Positions 14,379 through 26,501 of a DNA stretch of 62,000 nucleotides are shown piece after piece; position 1 is the first letter of the stretch, and every line of letters starts with the position of its first letter. Position numbers and translations under genes: made by a program. This stretch comes from Mesostigma viride (lineage: Eukaryota > Streptophyta > Mesostigmatophyceae > Mesostigmatales > Mesostigmataceae), in the NCBI GenBank assembly GCA_009746045.1, contig RPFO01000164.1, positions 1,640,399-1,702,398 on the forward strand. Direction: 5' to 3'. Under the pieces are notes generated by a model, which saw only the letters and a list, made by a program, of their open reading frames with translations, was not told the origin of the DNA and searched no databases.

Positions 14379-14709
14379 TCTATAGACATCTATAGAGAGA
14401 GAGAGAGAGAGAGACGCCACCCTTACCCGCCATGCGGTGCTGCACGTTCTGGTGGAACGTGCGCAGCCGCGTGTTGCCAAACGGGAGAGGACCATCGTTG
14501 ACCGCGCGCCGCGCCATACTGCTGATCGCTGCCTCGGCGGACACAATGGCCGCCACCGTGGGAACGATCTCGGGGCCACCTGGCTCGCCCGGCCCCGGCA
14601 AAGGCTGGGCCGCCACCAGGCCGCCATCATCAACGGTACCCTGGTACGCCATGGATGGGGGCGGTGACGTGGGCAGCATCGTGCGGCCGGAGCCGTCGTA
14701 CGATGACAT
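487..14709 (-). CDS. AXDND1/p28-like axonemal dynein light chain-domain coiled-coil protein, 15 exons, 3' partial
   Basis: Exons 5' to 3' on the minus strand: 14709-14427, 13899-13664, 13066-12992, 12287-12151, 11332-11227, 10176-10009, 8609-8580, 8156-8073, 6834-6703, 5920-5704, 5119-4961, 4066-3888, 2911-2784, 1632-1444, 568-487. Every junction is GT-AG and the phases run through without a stop, which is strong evidence for the model. The product is about 735 residues so far. The family signature is in exons 5-6: FELVDIVQHEAARQ joined to VHTSCAERGNLLEKL, matching the RQV-x-C-ERG-LL core of p28-type axonemal dynein light chains and AXDND1. Coiled coil, an acidic/Lys-rich linker and a conserved C-terminal module follow. 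The ATG at 14709 is the first in frame, but a CAG acceptor at 14727-14729 means an upstream exon is possible. The 30-nt exon 7 and the 3' end of exon 9 are the least certain. The last exon ends at a donor, so the gene continues left of base 1. A role in cilia is inferred from the family. Confidence 0.72.
1150..1443. repeat. Tandem copies of the exon 14 3' end and donor in the intron
   Basis: The 26 bases at 1439-1464, which hold the last codons of exon 14 and its GTGAG donor, recur identically at 1350-1375. A more diverged copy lies at about 1219-1243 and a possible remnant at about 1145-1165. The spacers are C-rich. Confidence 0.85.
2961..3500. repeat. 36-bp minisatellite, 15 units
   Basis: Unit CGCATCAAAGAACAGGACGT followed by AGCACACTAACACCAA, differing mainly at one CA/TA and one G/A position. 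It sits in the intron between exons 12 and 13 of the ciliary gene. Because 36 is a multiple of 3, the minus strand stays open and would read LVLVCYVLFFDA repeatedly; I regard this as intronic, not coding. Confidence 0.95.
4961..8609 (-). CDS. Exons 7-11: coiled-coil and Lys-rich middle of the ciliary gene
   Basis: Exon 7 (8609-8580) is a possible 30-nt micro-exon (NMLAKVLEYV). Exon 8 (8156-8073) reads REEHLEEEAAMHRTENQFLE and ends VEELQQ. Exon 9 (6834-6703) carries AYEVAHYEEKLAQVYAEKEAA. Exon 10 (5920-5704) carries VASSTAHLEEDLAAVVDERD and LERQMAKLREEKR. Heptad spacing and charge indicate coiled coil. Exon 11 (5119-4961) is first acidic (AEDDEDFDAEENEG), then carries eight consecutive Lys encoded by an AAG/AAA run, then SHDANKLGGFADMVAI. 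Exon 11 is best ended at the GTGGGT donor (4955-4960) because only that choice joins exon 12 in frame. Confidence 0.65.
6551..6702. repeat. Diverged copy of the exon 9 donor region
   Basis: CGTACCGCGGCCTC, the reverse complement of the exon 9 end and its GTACG donor, occurs at the exon edge (6698-6711) and again near 6555-6568. Between them lie three short units around GTCGTGTTTGAAA. This fits small-scale duplication of the splice junction. Confidence 0.55.
6898..7025. repeat. (AC)n microsatellite
   Basis: Long (AC)n tract with a few interruptions inside the intron between exons 8 and 9 of the ciliary gene. Confidence 0.95.
7570..7850. repeat. (CCCCTC)n / (CCCTCT)n pyrimidine tract
   Basis: About 280 bp of nearly pure pyrimidine on the plus strand, hexamer-based, adjoining the exon 8 junction repeats. 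It could adopt triplex or similar structures; that is inference from composition. Confidence 0.95.
7851..8072. repeat. Diverged tandem copies of the exon 8 3' end and donor
   Basis: Five to six units of about 40-47 bp, each with a version of CTTATGCTACCTGCTGCA followed by CTCCTCC. This is the reverse complement of the exon 8 end (GAGGAGTTGCAGCAG) plus its GTAGCATGAGG donor. The copy next to the exon is the functional junction. Confidence 0.8.
8655..10008. repeat. 61-bp minisatellite derived from the exon 6 splice junction
   Basis: Nineteen units at an exact 61-bp spacing (unit starts 8850, 8911, ... 9948) lead into the real exon 6 end at 10009. Three older, diverged units of about 62-80 bp precede them from 8655. 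Each unit contains the reverse complement of GAGAGCAAGC-GGCCAAGAAGGT, the last codons of exon 6 plus GT. The outermost copies (8841-8851 and 10001-10009) keep the exact ACCCACCTT junction; inner ones read GTCTGT instead of GTGGGT. The array lies in intron 6. Confidence 0.95.
10009..11332 (-). CDS. Exons 5-6: p28-like dynein light-chain core of the ciliary gene
   Basis: Exon 5 (11332-11227) completes a Ser codon begun in exon 4 and ends at EAARQ; exon 6 (10176-10009, 56 codons) starts VHTSCAERG and ends EESKQAKK at a GTGGGT donor. Joined, they read HEAARQ-VHTSCAERGNLL. In p28 and AXDND1 proteins the equivalent stretch leads into a helix that binds partners in inner-arm dynein complexes; that role here is inferred. 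Both exons have copies of their 3' ends in the following intron (11087-11126 and 8655-10008). Confidence 0.7.
10265..10555. repeat. (GAAGACAGA)-type purine-rich repeat, interrupted
   Basis: Two blocks of AGACAGATAAGAG / AGAAGACAGAGAAG repeats (about 10268-10372 and 10474-10552) are separated by about 100 bp of unique sequence. They are intronic, upstream of exon 6. Confidence 0.9.
11087..11126. repeat. Single diverged copy of the exon 5 3' end
   Basis: 40 bases match 11224-11263 (donor plus last 12 codons of exon 5) with about five differences, 137 bp downstream of the true donor in transcription direction. Confidence 0.8.
11355..11515. repeat. (GGAGGAAGAGGG)n purine tract
   Basis: Dodecamer-based purine-rich tract in the intron upstream of exon 5 of the ciliary gene. 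Confidence 0.93.
11860..11992. repeat. 33-bp repeat, 4 units, with an internal palindrome
   Basis: Unit AGCCATTGAGAATACACTAG then TGTATATGTGATA; the first three copies are almost identical and the fourth is slightly diverged. Each of those three contains the perfect palindrome ATACACTAGTGTAT. Intronic, between exons 4 and 5. Confidence 0.93.
14345..14415. repeat. (GA)n with ATCTATAGA insert beside the exon 1 donor
   Basis: Two (GA)n runs flank ATCTATAGACATCTATAGA directly after the exon 1 donor (14421-14426). A C-rich run and (CA)n precede them. Confidence 0.95.
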
Positions 14710-14740
14710 GCCCGACACGGGCCTCCCTGGGGGTTGTGGT

Positions 14741-14900
14741 GGAGAATAGAGGGGGAGGGGGGAGCATTGGGGAGGATATCATAAGGGGTGAGGGGGGGAA
14801 GAGCGGAGGAGAAAGGGTTGGGTGGAGAATAGAGGGGGAGGGGGGAGCATTGGGGAGGATATCATAAGGGGTGAGGGGGGGAAGAACAGAGAGGGGAGGG
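14741..14900. repeat. 80-bp direct duplication
   Basis: Two near-identical units starting GGTGGAGAATAGAGGGGGAG lie upstream of the first recognised exon of the ciliary gene. No promoter motif is evident. Confidence 0.85.
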
Positions 14901-15059
14901 TTGGGGCGAAGAACATGGAATGTGGCAATGAGCGAGGCTGGCAGCGCGGCAGCAGGGCATGCTCGCCAGCTGTACTAACAGCAATCTACCTTGAAAGACC
15001 AGCAATGATGACTATGGGGGAGGTACCTGGTACAGAAACCACGTCATGTGTGCCATAGT

Positions 15060-18569
<3,510 letters not shown>

Positions 18570-18812
18570 TTCGTCACTTCGAGCCACGAGCGGACATGGC
18601 TGACGGCGGAGCTCAGAACTTTTGCGTATGAGCCCCAAATTCCGTCAGATCACTTGCAACCGATGCATCTTTTCTAGGCGCATCTACTACTATCAACGAT
18701 TACAGCTGTAACGCAGTATTCTGACCAGCCTGCAGCTATTACGCGAAATACTCGCTTCGTCTTTCTTAGAGGCACACGCTGATATATTTTCCCGAAACTC
18801 AACCGCAATATT

Positions 18813-20283
18813 ATGACAAGCAAACGCTCGACTACGCAACGCAGCCTGGCGGCTGCGATGAGCCAAGAAGATTCGCCTGCAGCTTCGGCTGTCATTCCGC
18901 CCGGCCTGCCAGGCATCGAGACCACTACTCAAGCGTTAGTAGTGCACTCGGCTCCAGCGGCCTCGCCCTCGGCATCGCCAGATCCTAAACACAGTCGCCC
19001 AGCAGAATTACGCCCAACTGAACCGCGCTTCCGGCCCCAACCTTTCCAGGTCGACGATCACGACTGGACCGACATGGCTCCAGCAACTGCCATGCATTTC
19101 CTCTTCTTTGAGGACTATGTCTCGCTTTACGACCTGGGCCTCCATCTCCACGACATCAATCGCCTCATCCACCCCGACGGCACCAACATGCGCCGCGACT
19201 TTCTGTTCGGGCAAGCCCGCCTCCAACTCCAGCACACCATTAATTTTCAACTCCCTTCTCATGCGCTCTGACGGCGAGATCTGGCTGGGCTCCATCCATC
19301 TCCGCACCCACACTCTGTTCCATCCTTACGGAAGCCCTCCAGCAGCTAGCACGTGACCCCCCTCGCTGCAGATATGGGGGCCGCTATGGGGGCCGGGCAC
19401 GCTGGCTATACTGGTTGTCTCTTTGATACTGAGCTCCCTCACCTTTCCACCACCGTTGCCTCCACCTCCACCCTCCTCGCCTCCACCTCCACTGCCACCT
19501 CCGCCTCCACCGCCGACATCAAGGCCCAGCTAGCTCCTCGACATCCACAAGCGCATCCACGGCATCGCCATCGCCATATTGAGCGCCTGCAAAACACCGC
19601 AGGCCGGCTCACCGCCCAGGCGGTGAAGGACATCGCTGCCCAGCCGGCCGGCATCTGCCGGCCCGGCCAGCAACGCTCCTTCCACCCAGACCTGGGCGGA
19701 CTTGCTTAAGTGCTCACCACACCACCTCCACCACCCCCACCATCGCGGCACGGCTCAAGCAACAAGCCCTCGACCTCCGCGAGGAGGCCGACATCACCCA
19801 GCACAGCCATAATTTGTCATAGTCAAGCACTTCGACCAGCCGATAGATGAGACCTCGGAGACGCTTCTCATGGCGTTAAGGCGCGACATTCTTGCCCCCA
19901 TGCAATTAACTCACTGCATGGTGAGCTGCGGATGTCGGCTGTCCGCCTTCCCGGCCGCGCGCGGGGTAAGGCTGGCCCGGCCCCCGTGCTCCTCACCTTT
20001 TAAGTACATGGCGGATAAGCTGTCGTTCCTTAAATGCCGCAACTAGAAGCTCGATCTCGCGGACTCGCTACACGTTGGACGACGACTTGACCCTGCATGG
20101 CCCAGCAACAACGGCGACGCGAGCTATGGCCGACCTACCTTCAGCTCCGGCAGAGCGCAGGGGCGGGGAAACCGGTTTACTGGAGGGGGCCGGCGGTCAT
20201 CCACGTCGACCACAAGCCCTGGCAGGCACCCCCTATACCAACCCAGCAGCCCCAGTCTATAGGGAATATAGCAGTAGTGTAGA
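18813..20283 (+). pseudogene. LINE A ORF1 (nucleic-acid-binding ORF1p), broken
   Basis: ATG ACA AGC AAA CGC starts a protein beginning MTSKRSTTQRSLAAAM, clearly homologous to ORF1 of copies B and C. The frame closes at 19271 through an indel where copy B continues. Further homology runs in other frames to 20283, including ELWPTYLQLRQSAGAGKPV and HVDHKPWQ. Coding capacity is lost. Confidence 0.85.
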
Positions 20284-20400
20284 TTAGTAAGGCTTAGCCT
20301 AGGCACGTGGCCTACGCGCATGATGTGCGCCCATAATGGCCCCCCATATGGATGATTAAAAATTAAATTAAATTATAACATGCCGCCGTGGGGAGGTCAT

Positions 20401-22403
20401 TAATTAATTAATTAATTAGGAACATAACTCCGTTGGGAGTATATGTAGCACATAGCCCTGAGAAGGGGCATATGGGCCTATAATACATTCTAAGCTACTT
20501 CCTGCAAGGGTGGGAATGTAAACAACACTTGCTCTAGGTGCACCAGGGCACCCGCACCCTCATGGTCTATCACGCTATGCCCGGGTAAGGGGGGAGCATG
20601 CCTGTGAGGGGGAAGATCATCATGGCTATACAAGAGCTATGGCATGGCTTCTCAGCAGAGAGTGACTCCCTGCATGGGCACAACATTACTAAATAAGGCT
20701 ATGCATCGTCTGGAGTGTGGCACATCATAGGCACACATGTACATGATTAAATAAAGCGCGGGGCTTAGCTGGGATAGTGCCTCTAGGAGGCGTACATGTA
20801 CATGGCCACGGTCTATCTATTCTGCACTACTACTGCTGTATTCCCCTAAGCTGGGGCGTCTGGAGTCGCTGGGGCCGCGGGGGGGGGGGGGTCGCCTGCC
20901 AGGGCTTGTGGCCGACGTAGATGGCCGCCCCCTTCCAGTACACCGGCTGCCCCGCCTTGGTCTGCCGGAGCTGGAGGTAGGTCGGCCATAGCTCCCGTCG
21001 CCGTTGTTGCTGCGCCAGGGTCAAGTCGTCATCAAGGGTGAAGAGAGTCTTCTCGAGCCGCTTGCGGCGTCTGAGAAAAGAAATCTTGTCCGCCGGGGTC
21101 TTAAAGGTGAGGAGGAGCGGGGGCGGCCCTGCCTTACCCCGCGCGCGGGGAAGGCGGTGGGCAGCCAGCTCTATCTCACCGTTAAGGCCCATGCGACCAA
21201 GGATTTCTCTCTCAAACGCACGCAAAAGCTTCTCGGAATTCTCACCTTCCTCCATCTTGAAGTTCTTGACAATGACGTTGAGGCTGCGCTTGGCGAGCTC
21301 GGCCTCCTCGCGGAGGTCAAGCGTCTGCCGTTGAAGCTGGGCTGCGACGGCGGAGGTGGTGGAGGTGGTATGTTGCTTAAGCATGTCCGCCCAGGTGGTG
21401 ATGGGAGGAGCATCGCCGGCCAGGCCAGCCGAGGCTGGCTTGGCGGCAATGTCCTTCACCGCCTGGGCGGTGAGGCCTGCGGTATTCTGCAGAACCTCGA
21501 TAGCAATGGCGTTGTCCTTAAGACGCTGGTCGATGTCACGGAGCTGGGCGGTGATGGCGTCGGAGGTGGAGGTGGTGGCGGTGGAGGAGGCGAGGAGGGT
21601 GGAGGTGGCGGTGGAGATGGTGGAGGTGGCGGTGGAGAGGAGGGGGAGCTCGGCAGCCAACGTGCTGCCCATGACCGCCACATCTGCTGCGATGGGGGCC
21701 ACGTGCTGCTCGAGGGCCTCCTTGAGGAGTGAGCGGATGGAGGATTCGGTTAAGGTGGTGGTGAGGGGCTTTGGGGGCCAAAGCTCCTCGAGGGAGCGGC
21801 CGAGGAGGGAGAAAAGGACGCGAATCTGAAGGTGGGGGCGGCGGCATTTGAGGATTTGGTCGAAGTTGTGGGTGCGTCTCTGGAAAGCATCGGTGAGGCG
21901 GCCCTGATGGAAGAGTTGCTTGCACATCTCGAGAAGCGAGGCATACGATCCGAAAAACACGTAGCTCAGGATCTTGTCGGGGTTGAGCTTGTCAAAAAAG
22001 CCGGGCTGGCTGGCGTCAAAGTCGAACTCCTCCCAGGTCGGCTCGGCAGGGCGACTGCGCTTGGGTTCAGGCGACGCTGCTGGCGAGGCGGCCAGCGGGG
22101 GCTGGGCGACCACTAGAGCTTGGCTAGTGGCGCCGCTGCCTTCTGGACCGGTTGGCGAAGCTGCAGCCGGGGCTGCAGACGTATTTTCATTGCTAAGCGC
22201 AGCCGCCAGGCTGCGTTGCGTCGAGAGGCGTTTGCTCATCGTATATTGCGTAATAGCTTCGGAGAATTATATCAGCATGTGCGTCATAAAAAGACGCGTC
22301 GATTGTGATATTCACGGCTAAATTCGGTGCTCAAACGTGAAAGTTATGAGCTCCGCCGTCAGCCATGGCTACCTCGTGGCTCGTGGCTCGTGGCTCGTGG
22401 CTC
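20401..22403 (-). mobile_element. LINE C: complete ORF1-only LINE copy
   Basis: The 13-bp direct repeat GTGGGGAGGTCAT (20388-20400 and 22404-22416) bounds the insertion exactly. On the minus strand the order is: (CGAGCCA)n start, 5' UTR, ORF1, about 430 bp of 3' UTR and a (TTAA)n tail ending at 20401. Only ORF1 fits in the 2.0 kb; no endonuclease or reverse transcriptase is present. It is inserted in the 3' part of LINE D. The precise ends, TSD and tail show target-primed retrotransposition in trans, presumably by an ORF2-bearing relative. Confidence 0.88.
20830..22239 (-). CDS. LINE C ORF1 protein, intact (469 aa)
   Basis: Uninterrupted from ATG (22239) to TAG (20830). The N-terminal 80 residues are Ala/Ser/Pro-rich. 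A conserved block follows (FFGSYASLLEMCKQLFHQGR), then a Thr/Ser-rich helical stretch with TAGLTAQAVKDIAAKPASAG. The C-terminal part has RRM/CTD-like features of L1/RTEX-type ORF1 proteins: RSLNVIVKNF, PPPLLLTFKTPADKISFLRR, DDDLTLAQQQRRRELWPTYL and GQPVYWKGAAIYV. Such proteins bind the LINE transcript and act as nucleic-acid chaperones. The intact frame in a copy with no ORF2 suggests recent activity. Confidence 0.85.
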   Translation of the reverse strand: MSKRLSTQRSLAAALSNENTSAAPAAASPTGPEGSGATSQALVVAQPPLAASPAASPEPKRSRPAEPTWEEFDFDASQPGFFDKLNPDKILSYVFFGSYASLLEMCKQLFHQGRLTDAFQRRTHNFDQILKCRRPHLQIRVLFSLLGRSLEELWPPKPLTTTLTESSIRSLLKEALEQHVAPIAADVAVMGSTLAAELPLLSTATSTISTATSTLLASSTATTSTSDAITAQLRDIDQRLKDNAIAIEVLQNTAGLTAQAVKDIAAKPASAGLAGDAPPITTWADMLKQHTTSTTSAVAAQLQRQTLDLREEAELAKRSLNVIVKNFKMEEGENSEKLLRAFEREILGRMGLNGEIELAAHRLPRARGKAGPPPLLLTFKTPADKISFLRRRKRLEKTLFTLDDDLTLAQQQRRRELWPTYLQLRQTKAGQPVYWKGAAIYVGHKPWQATPPPPRPQRLQTPQLRGIQQ

Positions 22404-23655
22404 GTGGGGAGGTCATGTAGCACATATTCCATGATGGATGGGGTGGAGGAAGCCGCGTGATCGAACTATACTAACTCTAAGCTATCTAGAAAAACCTAAC
22501 TACGCTACTCATCAAAACGCCGCCTCCGCTTGGGGGGAGGTGGCTTGCCCACAGGGTCGGGCGTGTGCGCCTTGACAATCTTCTTCCACCGCGTCTTGTC
22601 CTGCATGACAGTCCAAAGACGGGAGAGAGAGTGGATGCGGTGCTCAAACTGGGCTGGGACCACTAGGTCGTCCAGCAACATCTGAACGTAGTTCGTGACA
22701 GGTTTCCCTATACCCGTTTGGGAATGTCCTCTGGGCCAGGCCAGGTCAGAATGTGCCGCCCTGGCTGGCCAAGCCGCTGGGGGCCGGCCAGACCGAGGGT
22801 GGTGTCGACCTGGCTGGTGCGTGCAAGGTGTCCTACAAATGCTATCCTACGCTGCCTAATCTCGTCCGAAACACGAGGCATGCCATGATACAAAGACTCT
22901 GATGACGGACGCTCGGAAAAACCTACATTAAGGACCTGCCGGAGCATCCTGTAAACTGTGCCGTCGAGCCGAGCTGCCAGTTTGGGTGGGAGGGTCCACG
23001 CCTCGGCGCCATACGTGAGCACCGTGAGGACGAGGACCTTGAAGAGCATGCGCTTGCGGTGCCCGTTAAGGCCCTTCGAGCGCCAGTAGGGTGTGAGCGA
23101 ACGGAGCTTGGCCCAGGCAAGGCCGATGCGGGTGTCCACATCGTCGGCGGTGTCAGGAAGCCAGCTCCCCAACAGCTTGAAGCGGTCGCGGAACGGGACC
23201 TCCGTCCCGTCGAGCAGGCGCGGCAGCGGTGGTTTACTGGATGCTCCTATCACCATCGCCTCAGTTTTGACACTAATCTCCAACCCCACCGCCCGCGCCT
23301 CCAGGCCCAGGCAGTCCAGCCAGGTCTGAATGTGCTCGGGGCTCTCGATGAGGGTGGTATCATCCGCATAAATCAGGTCGGCAAGGCGGTAACCAGGTCT
23401 AACCCCGCCGTGCTCTTTCACGTTAAGGATGTCCAAGCCTGGCTCGAACCCCTTAAGAGCAGTAAAGCGCGCACGTGCCCGGCGCATGACGTGATCCACG
23501 ACAATAATGAACAGGTATGGGGACCGAGCCACGAGCCACGAGCCACGAGGTAGCCATGGCTGACGGCGGAGCTCAGAACTTTCACGTTTGAGCCCCAAAT
23601 TCAGCTGTGAATATCACTATCGCTTCGTCTTTCTAAGACGCACATGCTGATATAA

Positions 23656-25026
23656 TTTTCCGAATCTAAAACGCAATATAAGACGAGCAAACGTCCTTTG
23701 ACGCAACGCAGTTTGGCGGATGCGCTCGCCCATGAAAATGCGGCAGCTGCGGCTGCAGCTTCGCCATCAGGTCCGGCAGGCAGCGGTGACACTAGTCGTG
23801 CACTGGTGGCCACCCAGCAACCTCCCGGGCTTAATGCCTCGCCATCGGCATCGCCTGACCCGAAACGCACCCGCCCAGCCGACAAAACAGGATGGTCCCG
23901 CCCCTCGGAACCGCGCTTTCGGCCCCACCCTTTCAAGGTCGATGATCACGACTGGAACAACATGTCTCCTGACGATGCTATGGACTGCATCTTCTTCGGG
24001 GACTACGCCTCGCTTTACGACCTGTGCATCCATCTCTACGACCAAGGTCGCCTCCTCCACAGCAACGGCAGCCGCTGGCAAGCCCACGGTGCCATGCTTG
24101 GCTGCCCCCGCCCCCAGCTCCAGCACGCCATCCTCAACTCCCTCCTCCAGCGCTCTGACGGCGAGATCTGGGCTCCATCCATCTCCGCCTCCACCCTCCG
24201 TTCCATCCTCACGGAAGCCTTTCAGCAGCACGTGACCCCCCTTGCTGCTGACGTCGCAGCAATGGGTGGCACGCTGGCTGCTGAACTTCCTCACATTTCC
24301 ACCGCCGCCGCCTCCACCTCCACTGCCATTTCCGCCTCCACTGCCGACATCAAAGCCCAGCTCCTCGACCTCGACCAACGCCTTCAAGCCACCGCCACCG
24401 CCCTTGAGAGCTTGCATGACACCGCCGGCCTCACCGCCCAGGCGGTGAAGGACATCGCCGCCCAGCCGGTGCCTGCTGGCCCGGCCGGCGATGCTCCCTC
24501 CACCTGGGCGGACTTGCTTAAGCAGCACACCACCTCCACCACCTCCACCATCTCGGCACAACTCAAGCAACAAGCCCTCGACCTTCGCGAGGAAACCGAC
24601 ATCGCCCGGCGCAGCCACAATGTCATCGTCAAGCACTTCGACCAGCCGGCAGGTGAGACCTCCACGAGCCTTCTTGAGGCATTTAAGCGAGCCATTCTTG
24701 CCCCCATGTTACTCACTGGTGAGCTGGACATGTCGGCTGTCCGCCTCCCCCGCGCGCGGGGGAAGGCTGGCCCGGCACCCGTGCTCCTCACCTTTAAGTA
24801 CATGGCGGACAAGCTGGCGTTCCTTAAATGCCGCAAGAAGCTCTCAGAGACTCGCTTCACGCTGGACGACGACTTGACCCTGGCCCAGCAACAACGGCGA
24901 CGCGAGCTATGGCCGACCTACCTTCAGCTCCGGCAGAGCGCAAGGGGGAAGCCGGTATACTGGAGGGGGGCGGTCATCCACGTTGACCACAAGCCCTGGC
25001 AGCCCCCTCCTGCCACCTCAGACTAG
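23656..25026 (+). CDS. LINE B ORF1, open but without an ATG start
   Basis: The frame is open from 23656 to the TAG at 25024-25026 and matches ORF1 of copies A and C throughout. Features include SPSASPDPKRTRPADK, FFGDYASLYDLCIHLYDQGR, TAGLTAQAVKDIAAQPVPAG, RSHNVIVKHFDQPAGETS, RLPRARGKAGPAPVLLTFK and REL-WPTYLQLRQSARGKP. Where copy A has ATG ACA AGC AAA CGC, this copy reads AAG ACG AGC AAA CGT because one base is missing. No in-frame ATG follows until deep in the protein, so translation would need a non-AUG start or does not occur. Confidence 0.75.
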   Translation, partial: FSESKTQYKTSKRPLTQRSLADALAHENAAAAAAASPSGPAGSGDTSRALVATQQPPGLNASPSASPDPKRTRPADKTGWSRPSEPRFRPHPFKVDDHDWNNMSPDDAMDCIFFGDYASLYDLCIHLYDQGRLLHSNGSRWQAHGAMLGCPRPQLQHAILNSLLQRSDGEIWAPSISASTLRSILTEAFQQHVTPLAADVAAMGGTLAAELPHISTAAASTSTAISASTADIKAQLLDLDQRLQATATALESLHDTAGLTAQAVKDIAAQPVPAGPAGDAPSTWADLLKQHTTSTTSTISAQLKQQALDLREETDIARRSHNVIVKHFDQPAGETSTSLLEAFKRAILAPMLLTGELDMSAVRLPRARGKAGPAPVLLTFKYMADKLAFLKCRKKLSETRFTLDDDLTLAQQQRRRELWPTYLQLRQSARGKPVYWRGAVIHVDHKPWQPPPATSD

Positions 25027-25040
25027 GAATATATATACCA

Positions 25041-25620
25041 GGCGCTGCCTTCTATTCCCCCAACCACCGGCCTGACATCGTGGTGCTGGACTTTGAGGGG
25101 GGTGGCCGGCATCTGCTTATTGACGTTTCGGTGGCGCGGCCCTTGGCTCTTAGCCACGTGGCTGGGGCCTCCCTCACGGCAGGTTACACGGCGGACCGGG
25201 CGGAGCGGGCCAAGCTCCTGGCCTACGGCGACGTCGGGCACCATCGTGTGGTGCCCTTTGTCCTGGAGGAGTTTGGGGCCATGGGGCCCCTGACCTCCGC
25301 CTTCTTCAAGGAGTGTTGCCGGCTCCGGGAGGACCGGCTGGACCTGGAGGGCCAGCGGGCCCCATGGTCGGCGCGGACCTGGACGTCATATTGGCGTCAG
25401 CGCTTGTCGGTGGCGCTGACTCGGGCCATGGCTGACATCATGCTCCGCCGTACGCGGGCTGATTTTGCGGTGCAGCAGGGCTATTAGGTTCCTCCCGTTA
25501 GGCGTTTCTTATTGGTCTTATCGTAGTATAGAGCTTTGACATGGCTCTGTATATAGGTTTATAGCTGGGCGTTTGCTTTGGTTTGAGTGATTTCACTCTG
25601 CTGTAAGTAATTATATTTTT
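25041..25620 (+). mobile_element. 5'-truncated TA-targeted LINE, RLE-like end, inside LINE B
   Basis: Flanked by the 13-bp duplication AATATATATACCA (25028-25040 and 25621-25633). It encodes only the ORF C-terminus: SPNHRPDIVVLDFEGGGRHL then LIDVSVARPLALSHVAG and AERAKLLAYGD, a PD...D...K arrangement resembling restriction-like endonucleases of R2-type LINEs. The frame ends at QQGY-stop (25487). The 3' UTR ends GTAAGTAATTATATTTTT. It is nearly identical to copies at 43360-45051 and 40930-43079. Confidence 0.85.
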
Positions 25621-26501
25621 AATATATATACCAGTAGTGTAGATTAGTAAGGCTTAGCCTAGCATGTGGCCCACGCGCATGTGCGCCCATAATGGCCCCC
25701 ATGGATGATGCCTTCCACATTTAGCCATGCTTTGTCTATAATGGGATTCCCATGGATGTTGCATTAAGAATTTAGCCATGCTATGCCATGCAGAGAGATG
25801 CTCTCTGTCGAGAAGCCATGTCCTAGCTCTTGTATAGCCATGATGATCTTCCTCCCTCACAGGCATGCTCCCCCCTTACCCGGGCATAGCGTGATAGACC
25901 ATGAGGGTGCAGGTGCCTTGGTGCACCTAGAGCAGGGGTAGCTTACATTCCCACCCTTGCATGAAGTAGCCTAGAATGTATTAAAAGCCATATGCCCCTT
26001 CTCAGGGCTATGTGCTACATCTACTCCCAACGGAGTGATGTTGATAATTAATTAATTAATTAATGGGGACAGGACACAACCTTGCCACACCCCGTGGTGA
26101 AGGGGGAATGGTGGAGTGGTGCCCTCCACAGTCCGCACTACTGCCTGTGAACCCTCATACAGACGGCGAATGGCAGCAATAAACGCAGGTGGTACCCGAT
26201 CCAGAGCTAGGATGGCCCAAAGAGCCTCCCAGAAAACCGTGTCAAAGGCCTTGATATAGTCAACAAAAATGAAGACCAGCGGCAAACTGTCAGGGGGAAG
26301 TCGACGCACCTCCTCCATCAACCGGCGCGCGACAAACACAGCCATGACAGTGTTACGACCACGACGGAAACCCATCTGAGACTCACCCAGGTGTGGGTCC
26401 AGCGCGGCGCGGAGCCTGTGCAGCATCATGCGCATGAAGACCTTCAGCGCGGCGCTCTGGAGGCAGACACCCCGGTAGTTACCGGGGTCAGCAGCAGAGC
26501 C

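Larger units (their letters stand above)
23525..26063 (+). mobile_element. LINE B: ORF1-only LINE copy inside LINE D
   Basis: TSD TGGGGAC at 23518-23524 and 26064-26070 interrupts the QGCVLSP motif of LINE D ORF2. The copy starts (CGAGCCA)n like A and C, has ORF1 (to 25026), the same 3' UTR as C (about 25634-26045) and a (TTAA)n tail. It contains no ORF2. A 580-bp fragment of a different LINE (25041-25620) is nested between ORF1 and the 3' UTR. Confidence 0.9.

Noticed and set aside
21004-21732. Gly-rich plus-strand protein of 242 codons
   Set aside because: Antisense shadow of the intact LINE C ORF1.
23767-24636. 289-codon minus-strand protein
   Set aside because: Antisense shadow of LINE B ORF1.
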